A stretch of 44,770 nt of DNA from Pseudomonadota bacterium (GTDB taxonomy: Bacteria > Pseudomonadota > Gammaproteobacteria > Steroidobacterales > Steroidobacteraceae), in NCBI GenBank assembly GCA_003242685.1, contig QGVD01000024.1, positions 1 to 44,770 of the forward strand, read 5' to 3'. The translations under genes were made by a program, and so were the position numbers. This document shows, piece by piece, positions 36,333 to 43,541 of this stretch (position 1 is the stretch's first letter; every line of letters begins with the position of its first letter). A model generated the notes under the pieces. That model was not told the origin of the DNA, made no database searches, and worked only from the letters and a program-made list of their open reading frames with translations.

Positions 36333-38603
36333 ATGAAGCGTTATCTCACAGCAGCAGGCACACTCGCGCTCGCGATCGGGACACTTCACGCACAGGAGGG
36401 ACCGGTCAACACGAGCGAAGAGGCAGTCGCGCTCGAGGAGATCGTAGTGACCGCGGCGCGGCGTGAGCAGTCCGTTCAGACGGCCTCGCTCTCGATCAGC
36501 GTGCTGAGCGGCGATTCGCTCGCGCAGTCCGGCATCGTCCAGGCGGCCGATCTCCAGACGGTGGTGCCGGGGCTCACCGTCAGCCTCGGTGGCGCTACGA
36601 ACCAGACCTACCTGCGCGGTGTCGGCAGCTTCTCGACGAACGCGCACGCCGAGTCGGCCATCGCGTACAACATCAACGGCGTGTACATCTCGCGGCCGAG
36701 CGGCGTCGGTCCGATCTTCTTCGATCTGGAGCGCGTCGAGGTGCTGAAGGGGCCGCAGGGCACGCTGTACGGCCGCAACGCGTCGGGCGGTGCGATCAAC
36801 CTCATCACGCGCAGGCCGACGCAGGAGCTGACGGGCGAGCTCACCGTCAACGTAGGCAACTATGACCTGCGGCGGGTCAATGCCGCCATCGGCGGGGGTG
36901 TGACCGACACGCTGGCTCTGCGCGCGGCTGCCCAGTACAGCAAGCGCGACGGCTACCTGAGTGACGGCTACAACGACGAGGACAGCGTCGCCGCACGCGT
37001 CACCGGCCTGTGGGAGCCGAACGACCGGGTGTCGCTGTTCGTGACGACGGAGTACGCGAAGATCGACTCACAGGGCGAGGCGACGATCAAGCGCTCGACG
37101 CTCACGGCGCTGCCGGACGACCCGTGGACCGGTCCCTCGGACGGCATGATCCAGCAGCCGCCGACCGCGTTCATCCCCGGCGGCACGCCGATCCTCGATG
37201 ACGGTTTCAACGACATCCGTATCGCGGCGATCAGCGCGCAGCTCGACATCGATCTGGGTCCGGCCACGCTGACGTTCATCCCGGCTTTCCGCGACACGGA
37301 CCTCGCCGCCCTGACGTACACGCCGGGCTTCTACTACAACTCGCAGGAGACCTCCGAGCAGCAGACTTACGAGCTCAGGCTCTCGAACGACGGTGAGGTC
37401 TGGAAATGGGTCGCGGGTCTCTTCTACTTCGAGGAGGATCAGACCCAGCGCTACCACCTGCAGGCGCGCCCGATACAGGAAAACATCACGTCCACTCCGC
37501 TGTGGACGCGGAGCTACGCCGTCTTCGGCGACGTGACCTACGGTCTCACCGACCGCCTGCGACTCATCGGAGGTCTGCGCTACTCGAAAGACGACAAGCG
37601 CCAGGACGGTCTCTCGCAGGCGATACTGCCGACTCAGACACAGACCTCGAACTACGGCAAGCGGAGCTTCGACAAGCTGAGCTGGCGTACGGGCTTCGAG
37701 TACGACGTCGGCCCGGACAACATGCTGTTCGCGACGGTGGCCACGGGCTTCAAGGCGGGCGGTTTCTTCCCGTCGGTGCCGTATCCCGACAACAGCTTCG
37801 ATCAGGAGGAGCTCACCGCGTTCACGCTGGGATCGCGCAACCGCTTCTTCGGGCGTACGCTGCAGGCGAACTTCGAGGCGTTCTACTGGAAATACGACGA
37901 CAAGCAGGAGCGGTACCTCGGTGCGACGCCTGCGGGCACGACGGGTCTGCTCACCACCAATGCGGGTGAGGCGACGCTCTACGGACTGAACGTCGATCTC
38001 CTCTACAGGCCCACGGTGAACGACACGCTGCGCTTCGCGGTGGAGTACCTGCACAGCGAGTACGACAGCTTCGTGTACAACGTCTACAACCCGTCGATCG
38101 CGGGTCCGGTGCTCAACAGCTATCCGCCCCAGGCGACGGGTTGCCGGCTCGGTGAGCCTGTGGCCTACACGCGCAACGACTTCGTTCCGTCGCTGCTGAA
38201 CGACTCCACGCAGGAGCTCGACTGCACCGGATTCGCGCTGGTGCGAGCGCCGGAGTGGACGGGCATGGTGGGCTACGAGCACGTCTTCCGCCTGCAGGGC
38301 AATGCACGGATCACCGCCGCGGTCGATGCGCAGTTCTCGAGCAAGCAGTATCTGTCCCCGGACTTCATCCGTTCTGCCATGGATGACGGATACGTCGCGC
38401 TCAACGCGAATCTGAGCTACGAGTTCGGGAACGGCTTCGAAGTGAGCGTCTGGGGTCGCAATCTCACCGACGAGGCCATCTACACCGGTGGCGGCCGCTA
38501 CGCCTTCTCTCGTCCGGTCGAGGCCGGCGGTGATCCGACGCTGTTCTACGCCAACATCCGCGCACCGCGCACGTACGGACTCAGCGTGAGCATGCGCTTC
38601 TGA
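36333..38603 (+). CDS. TonB-dependent receptor, probable aromatic-compound uptake
   Basis: This 756-residue outer-membrane receptor has a signal peptide of about 20 residues (AAGTLALAIGTLHAQ), the TonB-box LEEIVVTAARREQSVQ, a plug domain (VLSGDSLAQSGIVQAADLQT, then the RVEVLKGPQGTLYGRNASGG signature near residue 135 and NLITRRPTQELTGEL), and a barrel ending TYGLSVSMRF. The class is the one expanded in sphingomonads and other aromatic degraders. A strong GGGAGGGG site lies 5-12 bases before ATG 36333. It lies 52 bases behind the oxygenase gene and its stop overlaps the MFS start as TGATG, so it probably brings the oxygenase substrate across the outer membrane. The specificity is inferred from neighbours only. 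Confidence 0.85.
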   Translation: MKRYLTAAGTLALAIGTLHAQEGPVNTSEEAVALEEIVVTAARREQSVQTASLSISVLSGDSLAQSGIVQAADLQTVVPGLTVSLGGATNQTYLRGVGSFSTNAHAESAIAYNINGVYISRPSGVGPIFFDLERVEVLKGPQGTLYGRNASGGAINLITRRPTQELTGELTVNVGNYDLRRVNAAIGGGVTDTLALRAAAQYSKRDGYLSDGYNDEDSVAARVTGLWEPNDRVSLFVTTEYAKIDSQGEATIKRSTLTALPDDPWTGPSDGMIQQPPTAFIPGGTPILDDGFNDIRIAAISAQLDIDLGPATLTFIPAFRDTDLAALTYTPGFYYNSQETSEQQTYELRLSNDGEVWKWVAGLFYFEEDQTQRYHLQARPIQENITSTPLWTRSYAVFGDVTYGLTDRLRLIGGLRYSKDDKRQDGLSQAILPTQTQTSNYGKRSFDKLSWRTGFEYDVGPDNMLFATVATGFKAGGFFPSVPYPDNSFDQEELTAFTLGSRNRFFGRTLQANFEAFYWKYDDKQERYLGATPAGTTGLLTTNAGEATLYGLNVDLLYRPTVNDTLRFAVEYLHSEYDSFVYNVYNPSIAGPVLNSYPPQATGCRLGEPVAYTRNDFVPSLLNDSTQELDCTGFALVRAPEWTGMVGYEHVFRLQGNARITAAVDAQFSSKQYLSPDFIRSAMDDGYVALNANLSYEFGNGFEVSVWGRNLTDEAIYTGGGRYAFSRPVEAGGDPTLFYANIRAPRTYGLSVSMRF

Positions 38604-39940
38604 TGCACGGCGCAGCCGTGCCCGGGTCAGCCGCGCCGGCCATCGTGCCGGCGCGGTACACCCGCTGGGTTCTGTTCGTGCTGCTCTCGGTCTGCGCGAT
38701 CAACTACGCGGACCGCTCCGTCGTGGGCGCAGTCGCCGAGCCGCTGCGCCGCGAGCTCGGACTCACGGACTTTCAGCTGGGGCTGCTGCAGGGCTTCGGT
38801 TTCGCGCTGCTCTTCTCGGTGATGGGCATCCCCTTCGCACGGCTCGCCGAACGGGCGAGCCGTGTGCGCATCATCGCCGCGGCGACCTTCGCCTGGTCGG
38901 TGATGACCGTGCTGTGCGGAGCGGCGACGAGCTTCGTGCAGATGCTTCTGATGCGGGTCGGCGTCGGAGTGGGAGAGGCGGGATTCGCCGCACCGGCCAA
39001 TTCCCTCATCGGCGACTACTTCCGGCGGGATCGCCGCGCCTTCGCGACGTCGATCATGACGCTCGGCGTTCCGATCGGTGCGATGATCGGCGCGATGTCG
39101 GGCGGCTGGATCGCCGAGTCGCTCGGATGGCGCTGGGCCTTCGTCATTCTCGGAGCGCCGGGCATTCTGATCGCGGCGCTCGTCCTGTTCACGCTGCGCG
39201 AGCCGCCGCGGGGGCAGGCGGATGACGTGAAAGGGGATGACACCGTGCCGCCCCTTCGTGCGGTCGCCCGCCACTGCTTCTCCGACCCGACGTTCCGGCA
39301 TGTGCTGGCCGGCGGTACACTGGCCGGTTTCGGCCTGCACGGTCTCGGACAGTTCCTCGGCGTCTATTTCGCGCGGGTGCACGAGCTGTCCTATGGCACG
39401 GCCGGCATGCTCTACGGGCTCCTCACGTTCGCCTCGGTCGGTGGCGGGCTCCTCGTCGGCGGCTTTCTCGCGGACCGGCTCGGCCGGCGGAGTCTGCGGT
39501 GGTATTCGCTCATTCCCGCGATCGGCCAGTTTCTGGCCGCACCGCTCTATGTCGCAGCCTTTCTCAGCGGCGATCTGAGGACTACGGTCGTGCTGCTGCT
39601 CGCCGCAGGCATCAGTCTGGTGTTTCACTACGGTCCGGGTCTGGCGATAGTCCAGAATCTCGCGACTCCGCGCACGCGCGCGTCAACCGTCGCGCTGTAC
39701 ATGCTCGTCGTCAACGCGGTCGCCATGGGAAGCGCGGCGCCGCTCATCGGTTTTCTGAGCGACGTTTTCGGCGCGCAGCTCCTCGAGGGAGTCGCCGGAG
39801 TGGATTGCCGTTCCCCCGTCGAGCCGCTGTGCCTGCAGGCCCAGGGAACGGGACTGCGCTACGCGCTCATGGCTTCCACCGTCCTGTTTGTCTGGGCCGG
39901 CGTTCACTATCTGCTGGCCACGAGGCGGCAGCCGCGCTAG
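38603..39940 (+). CDS. MFS transporter, spinster-like
   Basis: This 445-residue transporter has 12 predicted membrane helices. The N-terminal half shows ICAINYADRSVVGAVAEPL-like sequence in helix 1, GFALLFSVMGIPFARLAERA between helices 2 and 3 (the MFS loop motif), GVGVGEAGFAAPANSLIGDY, and GAMSGGWIAESLGWRWAFVI, all typical of the spinster-like group often found in bacterial aromatic and steroid gene clusters. The second half has GGGLLVGGFLADRLGRRS. The ATG overlaps the receptor's stop, so receptor and permease are translationally coupled; together they form a two-membrane uptake route for a single substrate, inferred to be the one cleaved by the oxygenase. Export is a less likely alternative. 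Confidence 0.85.
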   Translation: MHGAAVPGSAAPAIVPARYTRWVLFVLLSVCAINYADRSVVGAVAEPLRRELGLTDFQLGLLQGFGFALLFSVMGIPFARLAERASRVRIIAAATFAWSVMTVLCGAATSFVQMLLMRVGVGVGEAGFAAPANSLIGDYFRRDRRAFATSIMTLGVPIGAMIGAMSGGWIAESLGWRWAFVILGAPGILIAALVLFTLREPPRGQADDVKGDDTVPPLRAVARHCFSDPTFRHVLAGGTLAGFGLHGLGQFLGVYFARVHELSYGTAGMLYGLLTFASVGGGLLVGGFLADRLGRRSLRWYSLIPAIGQFLAAPLYVAAFLSGDLRTTVVLLLAAGISLVFHYGPGLAIVQNLATPRTRASTVALYMLVVNAVAMGSAAPLIGFLSDVFGAQLLEGVAGVDCRSPVEPLCLQAQGTGLRYALMASTVLFVWAGVHYLLATRRQPR

Positions 39941-39952
39941 TTCCTGCGCGGC
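39931..39952 (+). terminator. GC hairpin across the MFS stop codon
   Basis: Seven-base arms GCCGCGC (39931-39937) and GCGCGGC (39946-39952) enclose the TAG stop. There is no T tract. It is the second hairpin in this operon that is centred on a stop codon. Confidence 0.35.
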
Positions 39953-40064
39953 GCGCCTCTCCATCTGCTTTCGATCGATCCCCGTTCGCCTGTTGCCCAT
40001 GGGCGACGCAGCGGCCTGCTTGTAATCCAGGGACTTAGCTCGAGACGGCGCTCGCGGCGTCACT

Positions 40065-40107
40065 CATCGGCGACGCGATCGCCCGAGCGCGTTTGCCGTC
40101 GCCGATG
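40065..40107. repeat. Inverted repeat upstream of the sigma-54 promoter
   Basis: Perfect 11-base arms CATCGGCGACG (40065-40075) and its complement (40097-40107) are 21 bases apart. Their position, 65-107 bases before the -24 element, suits an enhancer-binding-protein site; it could instead be a terminator hairpin for the MFS operon, but no T tract follows. The rest of 39953-40171 shows nothing else I can name. Confidence 0.45.
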
Positions 40108-40171
40108 CAGGCTGCGCCGAAAGCGCTGCAAATCCAGCGGTTTCGTGCGGTTCAGGGGAGATGTCCGTGGT

Positions 40172-40187
40172 TGGCACGACACTTGCC
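40172..40187 (+). promoter_or_regulatory. Sigma-54 (RpoN) promoter
   Basis: TGGCACG-ACAC-TTGCC fits the -24/-12 consensus TGGCACR-N4-TTGCW at every position but the last. Transcription would start near 40198. An activator of the NtrC class would be required, and an inverted repeat sits 65-107 bases upstream. The first frame downstream is the small ORF at 40235, and 40445-40708 is next. Confidence 0.75.
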
Positions 40188-40234
40188 TGAGCTGGTGCAG
40201 CCAAACGGGGGATCTCACATCACGAGAGAACACG

Positions 40235-40444
40235 ATGATCATGTCTCGTCGGATGATTCGCACCGCACGCCTGCTTCCGTTCTCGACCGCACGGAATCTC
40301 GAGCCCTGCCGCTGCAGGTCGAATGCCGTGCACAGCAGGGCTGTCGGTGATCCACGACAGCGAGGTGAGTCGGCTTCGGCGCACTGGAATGGCCGATGGA
40401 CATCCGGGGTCTGTCCAGGCTCAGCTGCTGCTGCGGGAGAATGA
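40235..40444 (+). CDS. Hypothetical small ORF behind the sigma-54 promoter
   Basis: This 69-residue frame starts with MIMSRRMIRTARLLPFSTAR, about 37 bases after the predicted sigma-54 start site, with only a weak GAGAG ribosome site. The product is basic at the N-terminus, contains two close cysteines (PCRCRSN), and resembles nothing I know. It has no signal peptide or membrane segment. Composition gives no clear coding signal, and the transcript could equally be non-coding or serve only the next gene, whose start at 40445 follows immediately. ATG codons at 40235, 40241 and 40253 are all in frame. Confidence 0.25.
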   Translation: MIMSRRMIRTARLLPFSTARNLEPCRCRSNAVHSRAVGDPRQRGESASAHWNGRWTSGVCPGSAAAAGE

Positions 40445-40708
40445 ATGAGCAGGAAAACCGCCCGCCCGACGAAGAATCTGAAACCCTGTTCCTCGAAGCA
40501 CGAAGCGGTACCGGCGCCGAGCGACGTTCACTCGCTCCAGGTGTGGGGAGGTCCGGGTCAGGGTGCGCCCTGTGATCTGTGCCGGAACGAGATCGGACCG
40601 GGTGAAGTCGACTACGAGGTCGAGGCCATCGTCGACGGCCAGCCCCGGGCACTGCATTTCCACATCCGCTGTTTCGAGCTGTGGAAAACCGGCACGGACG
40701 CGGCGTGA
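40445..40708 (+). CDS. Small conserved Cys/His (putative zinc-binding) protein
   Basis: This 87-residue protein has a basic N-terminus and a compact metal-binding-like core, GAPCDLCRNEIGPGEVDYEV near residue 42, followed by ALHFHIRCFELWKTG, giving a CxxC...HxxxC-type arrangement that would hold one zinc. Small proteins with this core are common in beta- and gammaproteobacteria and have no assigned function; a nucleic-acid-binding or regulatory role is only a guess. The start at 40445 is one of two overlapping ATG codons (40441 lies in another frame). It lies downstream of the sigma-54 promoter and may be its target, 258 bases from -12. Confidence 0.55.
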   Translation: MSRKTARPTKNLKPCSSKHEAVPAPSDVHSLQVWGGPGQGAPCDLCRNEIGPGEVDYEVEAIVDGQPRALHFHIRCFELWKTGTDAA

Positions 40709-40754
40709 AACCGCGGCACGCGACGCAGCACGCCGTTCCGTTCGACCGGTCCCT

Positions 40755-41270
40755 TCAGTCGCGCCGCCGACGCTCGTCGGCGCGAGCCGAACGGACCGGT
40801 TTGTCGGCTCTCCGGGTGTACGTGTTCTGCGCGGCAGCGATCCTCCAGCCGTCCTCCTGCCGCACCAGCACCGCCGTGACGATGCCGTTGCTCGGTCCGC
40901 GCGTTCTGCCCTGACTGTCGATGCGCCCGGTGAGCTCCCAGACGTAGTGGATCACGGCGACGTCGGGCTGGAGCCGCCTGACGCTCGTTCGCAGCGCCTT
41001 GAGCGTGGTGTTCTTGAAGTAGGTCTCGTGCGCTTCCTTCATCTCCGCCTGGATCCGCGCACCGCCTTTCTCCCACGTGCCGTTGACGGTGATCCATTCC
41101 ATGTCCTGCGTGAACAGGCGTCCGAGCGCGTCGGTGTCGTGAACGTTCCACGCGCGGACGAACTCCTGCACGAGGCTTTCGGGATCCGGCGCCTGGGCGG
41201 GGCTCGCGACGGGGAGCAGGGCGAAGGTGACGAGGCTGAGCGCGAGAGCGCATCGGGATCGGGTCGACAT
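40755..41270 (-). CDS. Exported SnoaL-like/DUF4440 (NTF2-fold) protein
   Basis: This 171-residue protein has a signal peptide (CALALSLVTFALLPVASPAQ, cleaved near residue 26) and an NTF2-like cone-shaped fold: PDPESLVQEFVRAWNVHDTD, ALGRLFTQDMEWITVNGTW, HETYFKNTTLKALRTSVRRL, PDVAVIHYVWELTGRIDSQG, and GWRIAAAQNTY. This matches the SgcJ/EcaC group, whose members are mostly of unknown activity; the cavity could bind a small hydrophobic ligand. ATG 41270 has a GAGGTG ribosome site about 6 bases upstream. It is convergent with the small Cys/His gene (46 bases between stops) and downstream of the hypothetical exported protein, 46 bases away, with which it may be co-transcribed. Confidence 0.75.
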   Translation of the reverse strand: MSTRSRCALALSLVTFALLPVASPAQAPDPESLVQEFVRAWNVHDTDALGRLFTQDMEWITVNGTWEKGGARIQAEMKEAHETYFKNTTLKALRTSVRRLQPDVAVIHYVWELTGRIDSQGRTRGPSNGIVTAVLVRQEDGWRIAAAQNTYTRRADKPVRSARADERRRRD

Positions 41271-41316
41271 GTCGCACCTCGTTCGGATGGCACCCGATGG
41301 CCCGATGTTATACCTC

Positions 41317-42066
41317 TCAGCGCGATCCGGGTTCGACTCCCGTGCCGGGCTGCTCGGGCGCGCCGTCCGCGCCCGGCCCCTCCGGTACCGTGGGTACTTC
41401 CTCGGGTATCTCGGTGTACTCGAGATGTCGCATCAGCGGTGAGATCTCGCCCGGGTCCGCAGTCCCGCCCTGAGCGACCGTGAACTTCAGCCCGCGGACC
41501 TCGCGATCGCGTGTACCGAGCTGCACGCCGCGCATCACCTGCGCGTGGCGACCCTTCACCTGTTCAATATTCATCGTTCCCTGAGCCAGCTCGTGCGCGA
41601 GATTGACCGCGAGGAAGTTCGCTTCCTCGGACTCACAGCGCACCGTGAGCTCGCCGGCGGTGCGGTGCGCGACGATGCTGCCGTTGTAGTCCGCGAGCTC
41701 GTCCAGGCGATCGATCGGGAAACGGTAGTCGATCGTCTGTTCCAGGAAGTCCTGGTGTTTGCCGGGGAAGTCGTGCGGAATGCCCTGCCTGTGGAGCACC
41801 GTGCGCTTCCATGGTCCCTTGCCGTACCAGGCGATCCGATCCGACGAGCGTTCGTCCGGCTCGCCGTAGCGGGTGACCAGCACCGCTGCCAGGGCGCGCG
41901 CTTCGACCGGCCAGCCTCGCAGGTTCTTCTCCGCCCAGGCGTGGGCTGCCGGATCGGGCTGCGCCGCGGCATCTTCCGCATCCGCAGATGCCGCCTCCGC
42001 GCTCGGCGCATGAACCGCGTTCGCCAGCCACGAGGCCGCCAGCGCGGCCAGCACTGCCTTCTTCAT
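41317..42066 (-). CDS. Exported protein of unknown function
   Basis: I do not recognise this 249-residue family. It starts MKKAVLAALAASWLANAVHA, a signal peptide with a likely cleavage near residue 25, and ATG 42066 has a strong GGAGG site 6-10 bases upstream. The mature part has WPVEARALAAVLVTRYGEPD, an aromatic segment RIAWYGKGPWKRTVLHRQ, DYRFPIDRLDELADYNGSIV, and LAVNLAHELAQGTMNIEQVK. The C-terminus is Pro/Glu/Gly-rich and probably disordered. A periplasmic place is likely. It is followed by the SnoaL-like gene on the same strand and preceded by the MFS exporter, 88 bases away. Confidence 0.7.
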   Translation of the reverse strand: MKKAVLAALAASWLANAVHAPSAEAASADAEDAAAQPDPAAHAWAEKNLRGWPVEARALAAVLVTRYGEPDERSSDRIAWYGKGPWKRTVLHRQGIPHDFPGKHQDFLEQTIDYRFPIDRLDELADYNGSIVAHRTAGELTVRCESEEANFLAVNLAHELAQGTMNIEQVKGRHAQVMRGVQLGTRDREVRGLKFTVAQGGTADPGEISPLMRHLEYTEIPEEVPTVPEGPGADGAPEQPGTGVEPGSR

Positions 42067-42154
42067 CGCGTGCCTCCTTCTTTCGAGATGAGTCTGGAGG
42101 CAGGCAGCGGACCCGCGCAACCGGTTCCAGAGTGCCGTCATCCGTCCGGGGCTC

Positions 42155-43507
42155 TCAGGATTCCGGCTGCGCGACCGCGTCGGCCGGCATGCGCAGCACG
42201 AGCCCGAGCAGGGGAAGGGCGAGCATCGCGGCGCCCGACGTCGCGACCGCGGCCGCGATGCCGAAGCTTTCCGCAAAATGGCCCCAGAGCCAGCTCCCGA
42301 GCGCCATGCTGCCGAAGATCGCCGTCTGGAACATCGACAGCGCGCGACCCACGACCCAGCGCGGCGACCAGAGCTGCACGACCACGTTGAACGTCGACAG
42401 CGCCTGCACCCAGCCGGCGCCGCCGATCACGAGCACGATCATCGTGAGCGGCAGCCAGGGACTGAACGCCGTCACGATGCACGCCGCACCGTAGACGATT
42501 CCGGCGGCACGCACGAGCGCTTCGTTGCTCAAGTGCCGCCGCAGGCGCGTATTGAGCAGTGCGCCGATCACGGCGCCGAAGCCGAGCGAGCCGAGCAGCA
42601 GACCGAAGGCGAGCGCGCCGGCGCCGATGAGGTCGCGCGCGACGAGCGGCATGAGCGCCCACGCGGCGCTGCCGCCAAGCCCGAATGCGATCGTGCGCAG
42701 GAGCACGGTCCGGATCGCCGGCGCGCCGCGTGCGTAGGTGAGTCCCGTGAGCACCGCACGTGCGATGCCTTCGGGCGGTTTCTCGCGCGGCGGCGGCCGC
42801 CGACGCCAGTTGGCGAGCACTGTCGTCGTGCCGAGATAGGCGACGGCACTGAACGCGAAGGCGGCTGCCGGTCCGCCGAGCGCGACGATTCCGCCGCCGA
42901 TCGCAGGGCCGACGCTGCGCGCGACGTTGAGGCCGAGGACGTTGAGGCTCACCGCTCCGGGAAGATCCGCGCGCGGTACGAGCTCGCCGATGGACGCCTG
43001 CAGGGATGGACCGTACACCGAAAAGCCCGTTCCGAGCAGGAACGTGAGCCCCAGCAGCAGCCGGGGTCCGGCGAGCGACCGCCATGCGAGAACCGCGAGG
43101 CAGACGCACACGATGAGCATCACCGACTGAGCCGCCAGCATCACGAGCCGGCGGTCGTAGAGATCGGCGATGGCACCCGCCAGCAGCGCGAAGAGACCGA
43201 TGGGCAGCGTCGCCGCCGACTGCACCAGCGCGACCATGTCGGGAGAGGGCGCGATCGAGGTCATGAGCCAGGAGGCTCCGACCGCCTGGATCGAATTGCC
43301 GAGATGCGAAGCGAGGGTTGCGAGCCACATCGCAAGGAACATCCGGTGCCGCAGAGGCGAGAGCGCGGATGCGTGCGCGGACGGCCCGGCAGTGGAATCA
43401 GAACGTTCGGACAAATGCGGTCGATGCCTGGCTGAGGTCGTACGAGGCAGCGAATGATAGCTCGAACTCACGCGTTCCGGCGGAACATGCAGGCACCGCG
43501 TTTCCAT
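42155..43507 (-). CDS. MFS transporter, EntS/DUF894-like exporter
   Basis: This protein of up to 450 residues has 12 membrane helices and resembles the EntS-like MFS_3 group that exports siderophores or drugs. Marks are MFLAMWLATLASHLGNSIQA in helix 1, ALLAGAIADLYDRRLVMLAA (MFS loop motif), GLNVARSVGPAIGGGIVALG, and the cytoplasmic loop WRRRPPPREKPPEGIARAVL between the halves. The start is uncertain: ATG 43507 gives about 50 unconserved residues before helix 1, TTG 43414 is a good alternative, and ATG 43342 begins at the helix itself. No ribosome site decides. The substrate is unknown. Confidence 0.78.
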   Translation of the reverse strand: METRCLHVPPERVSSSYHSLPRTTSARHRPHLSERSDSTAGPSAHASALSPLRHRMFLAMWLATLASHLGNSIQAVGASWLMTSIAPSPDMVALVQSAATLPIGLFALLAGAIADLYDRRLVMLAAQSVMLIVCVCLAVLAWRSLAGPRLLLGLTFLLGTGFSVYGPSLQASIGELVPRADLPGAVSLNVLGLNVARSVGPAIGGGIVALGGPAAAFAFSAVAYLGTTTVLANWRRRPPPREKPPEGIARAVLTGLTYARGAPAIRTVLLRTIAFGLGGSAAWALMPLVARDLIGAGALAFGLLLGSLGFGAVIGALLNTRLRRHLSNEALVRAAGIVYGAACIVTAFSPWLPLTMIVLVIGGAGWVQALSTFNVVVQLWSPRWVVGRALSMFQTAIFGSMALGSWLWGHFAESFGIAAAVATSGAAMLALPLLGLVLRMPADAVAQPES

Positions 43508-43541
43508 CGGCTGCGACCGGCGCGGCCGCAGAGCCGATGAG

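Noticed and set aside
31561..41350. An integrative element bounded by the tRNA-Lys 3' end
   Set aside because: No integrase and no second copy of the tRNA 3' end were found by eye; left only as a low-weight hypothesis.
41327..41352. A tRNA T-arm-like stretch (GGGTTCGACTCCCG)
   Set aside because: No D or anticodon arm can be drawn upstream, and it codes for the C-terminus of the exported protein, so it is neither a tRNA nor a good att remnant.
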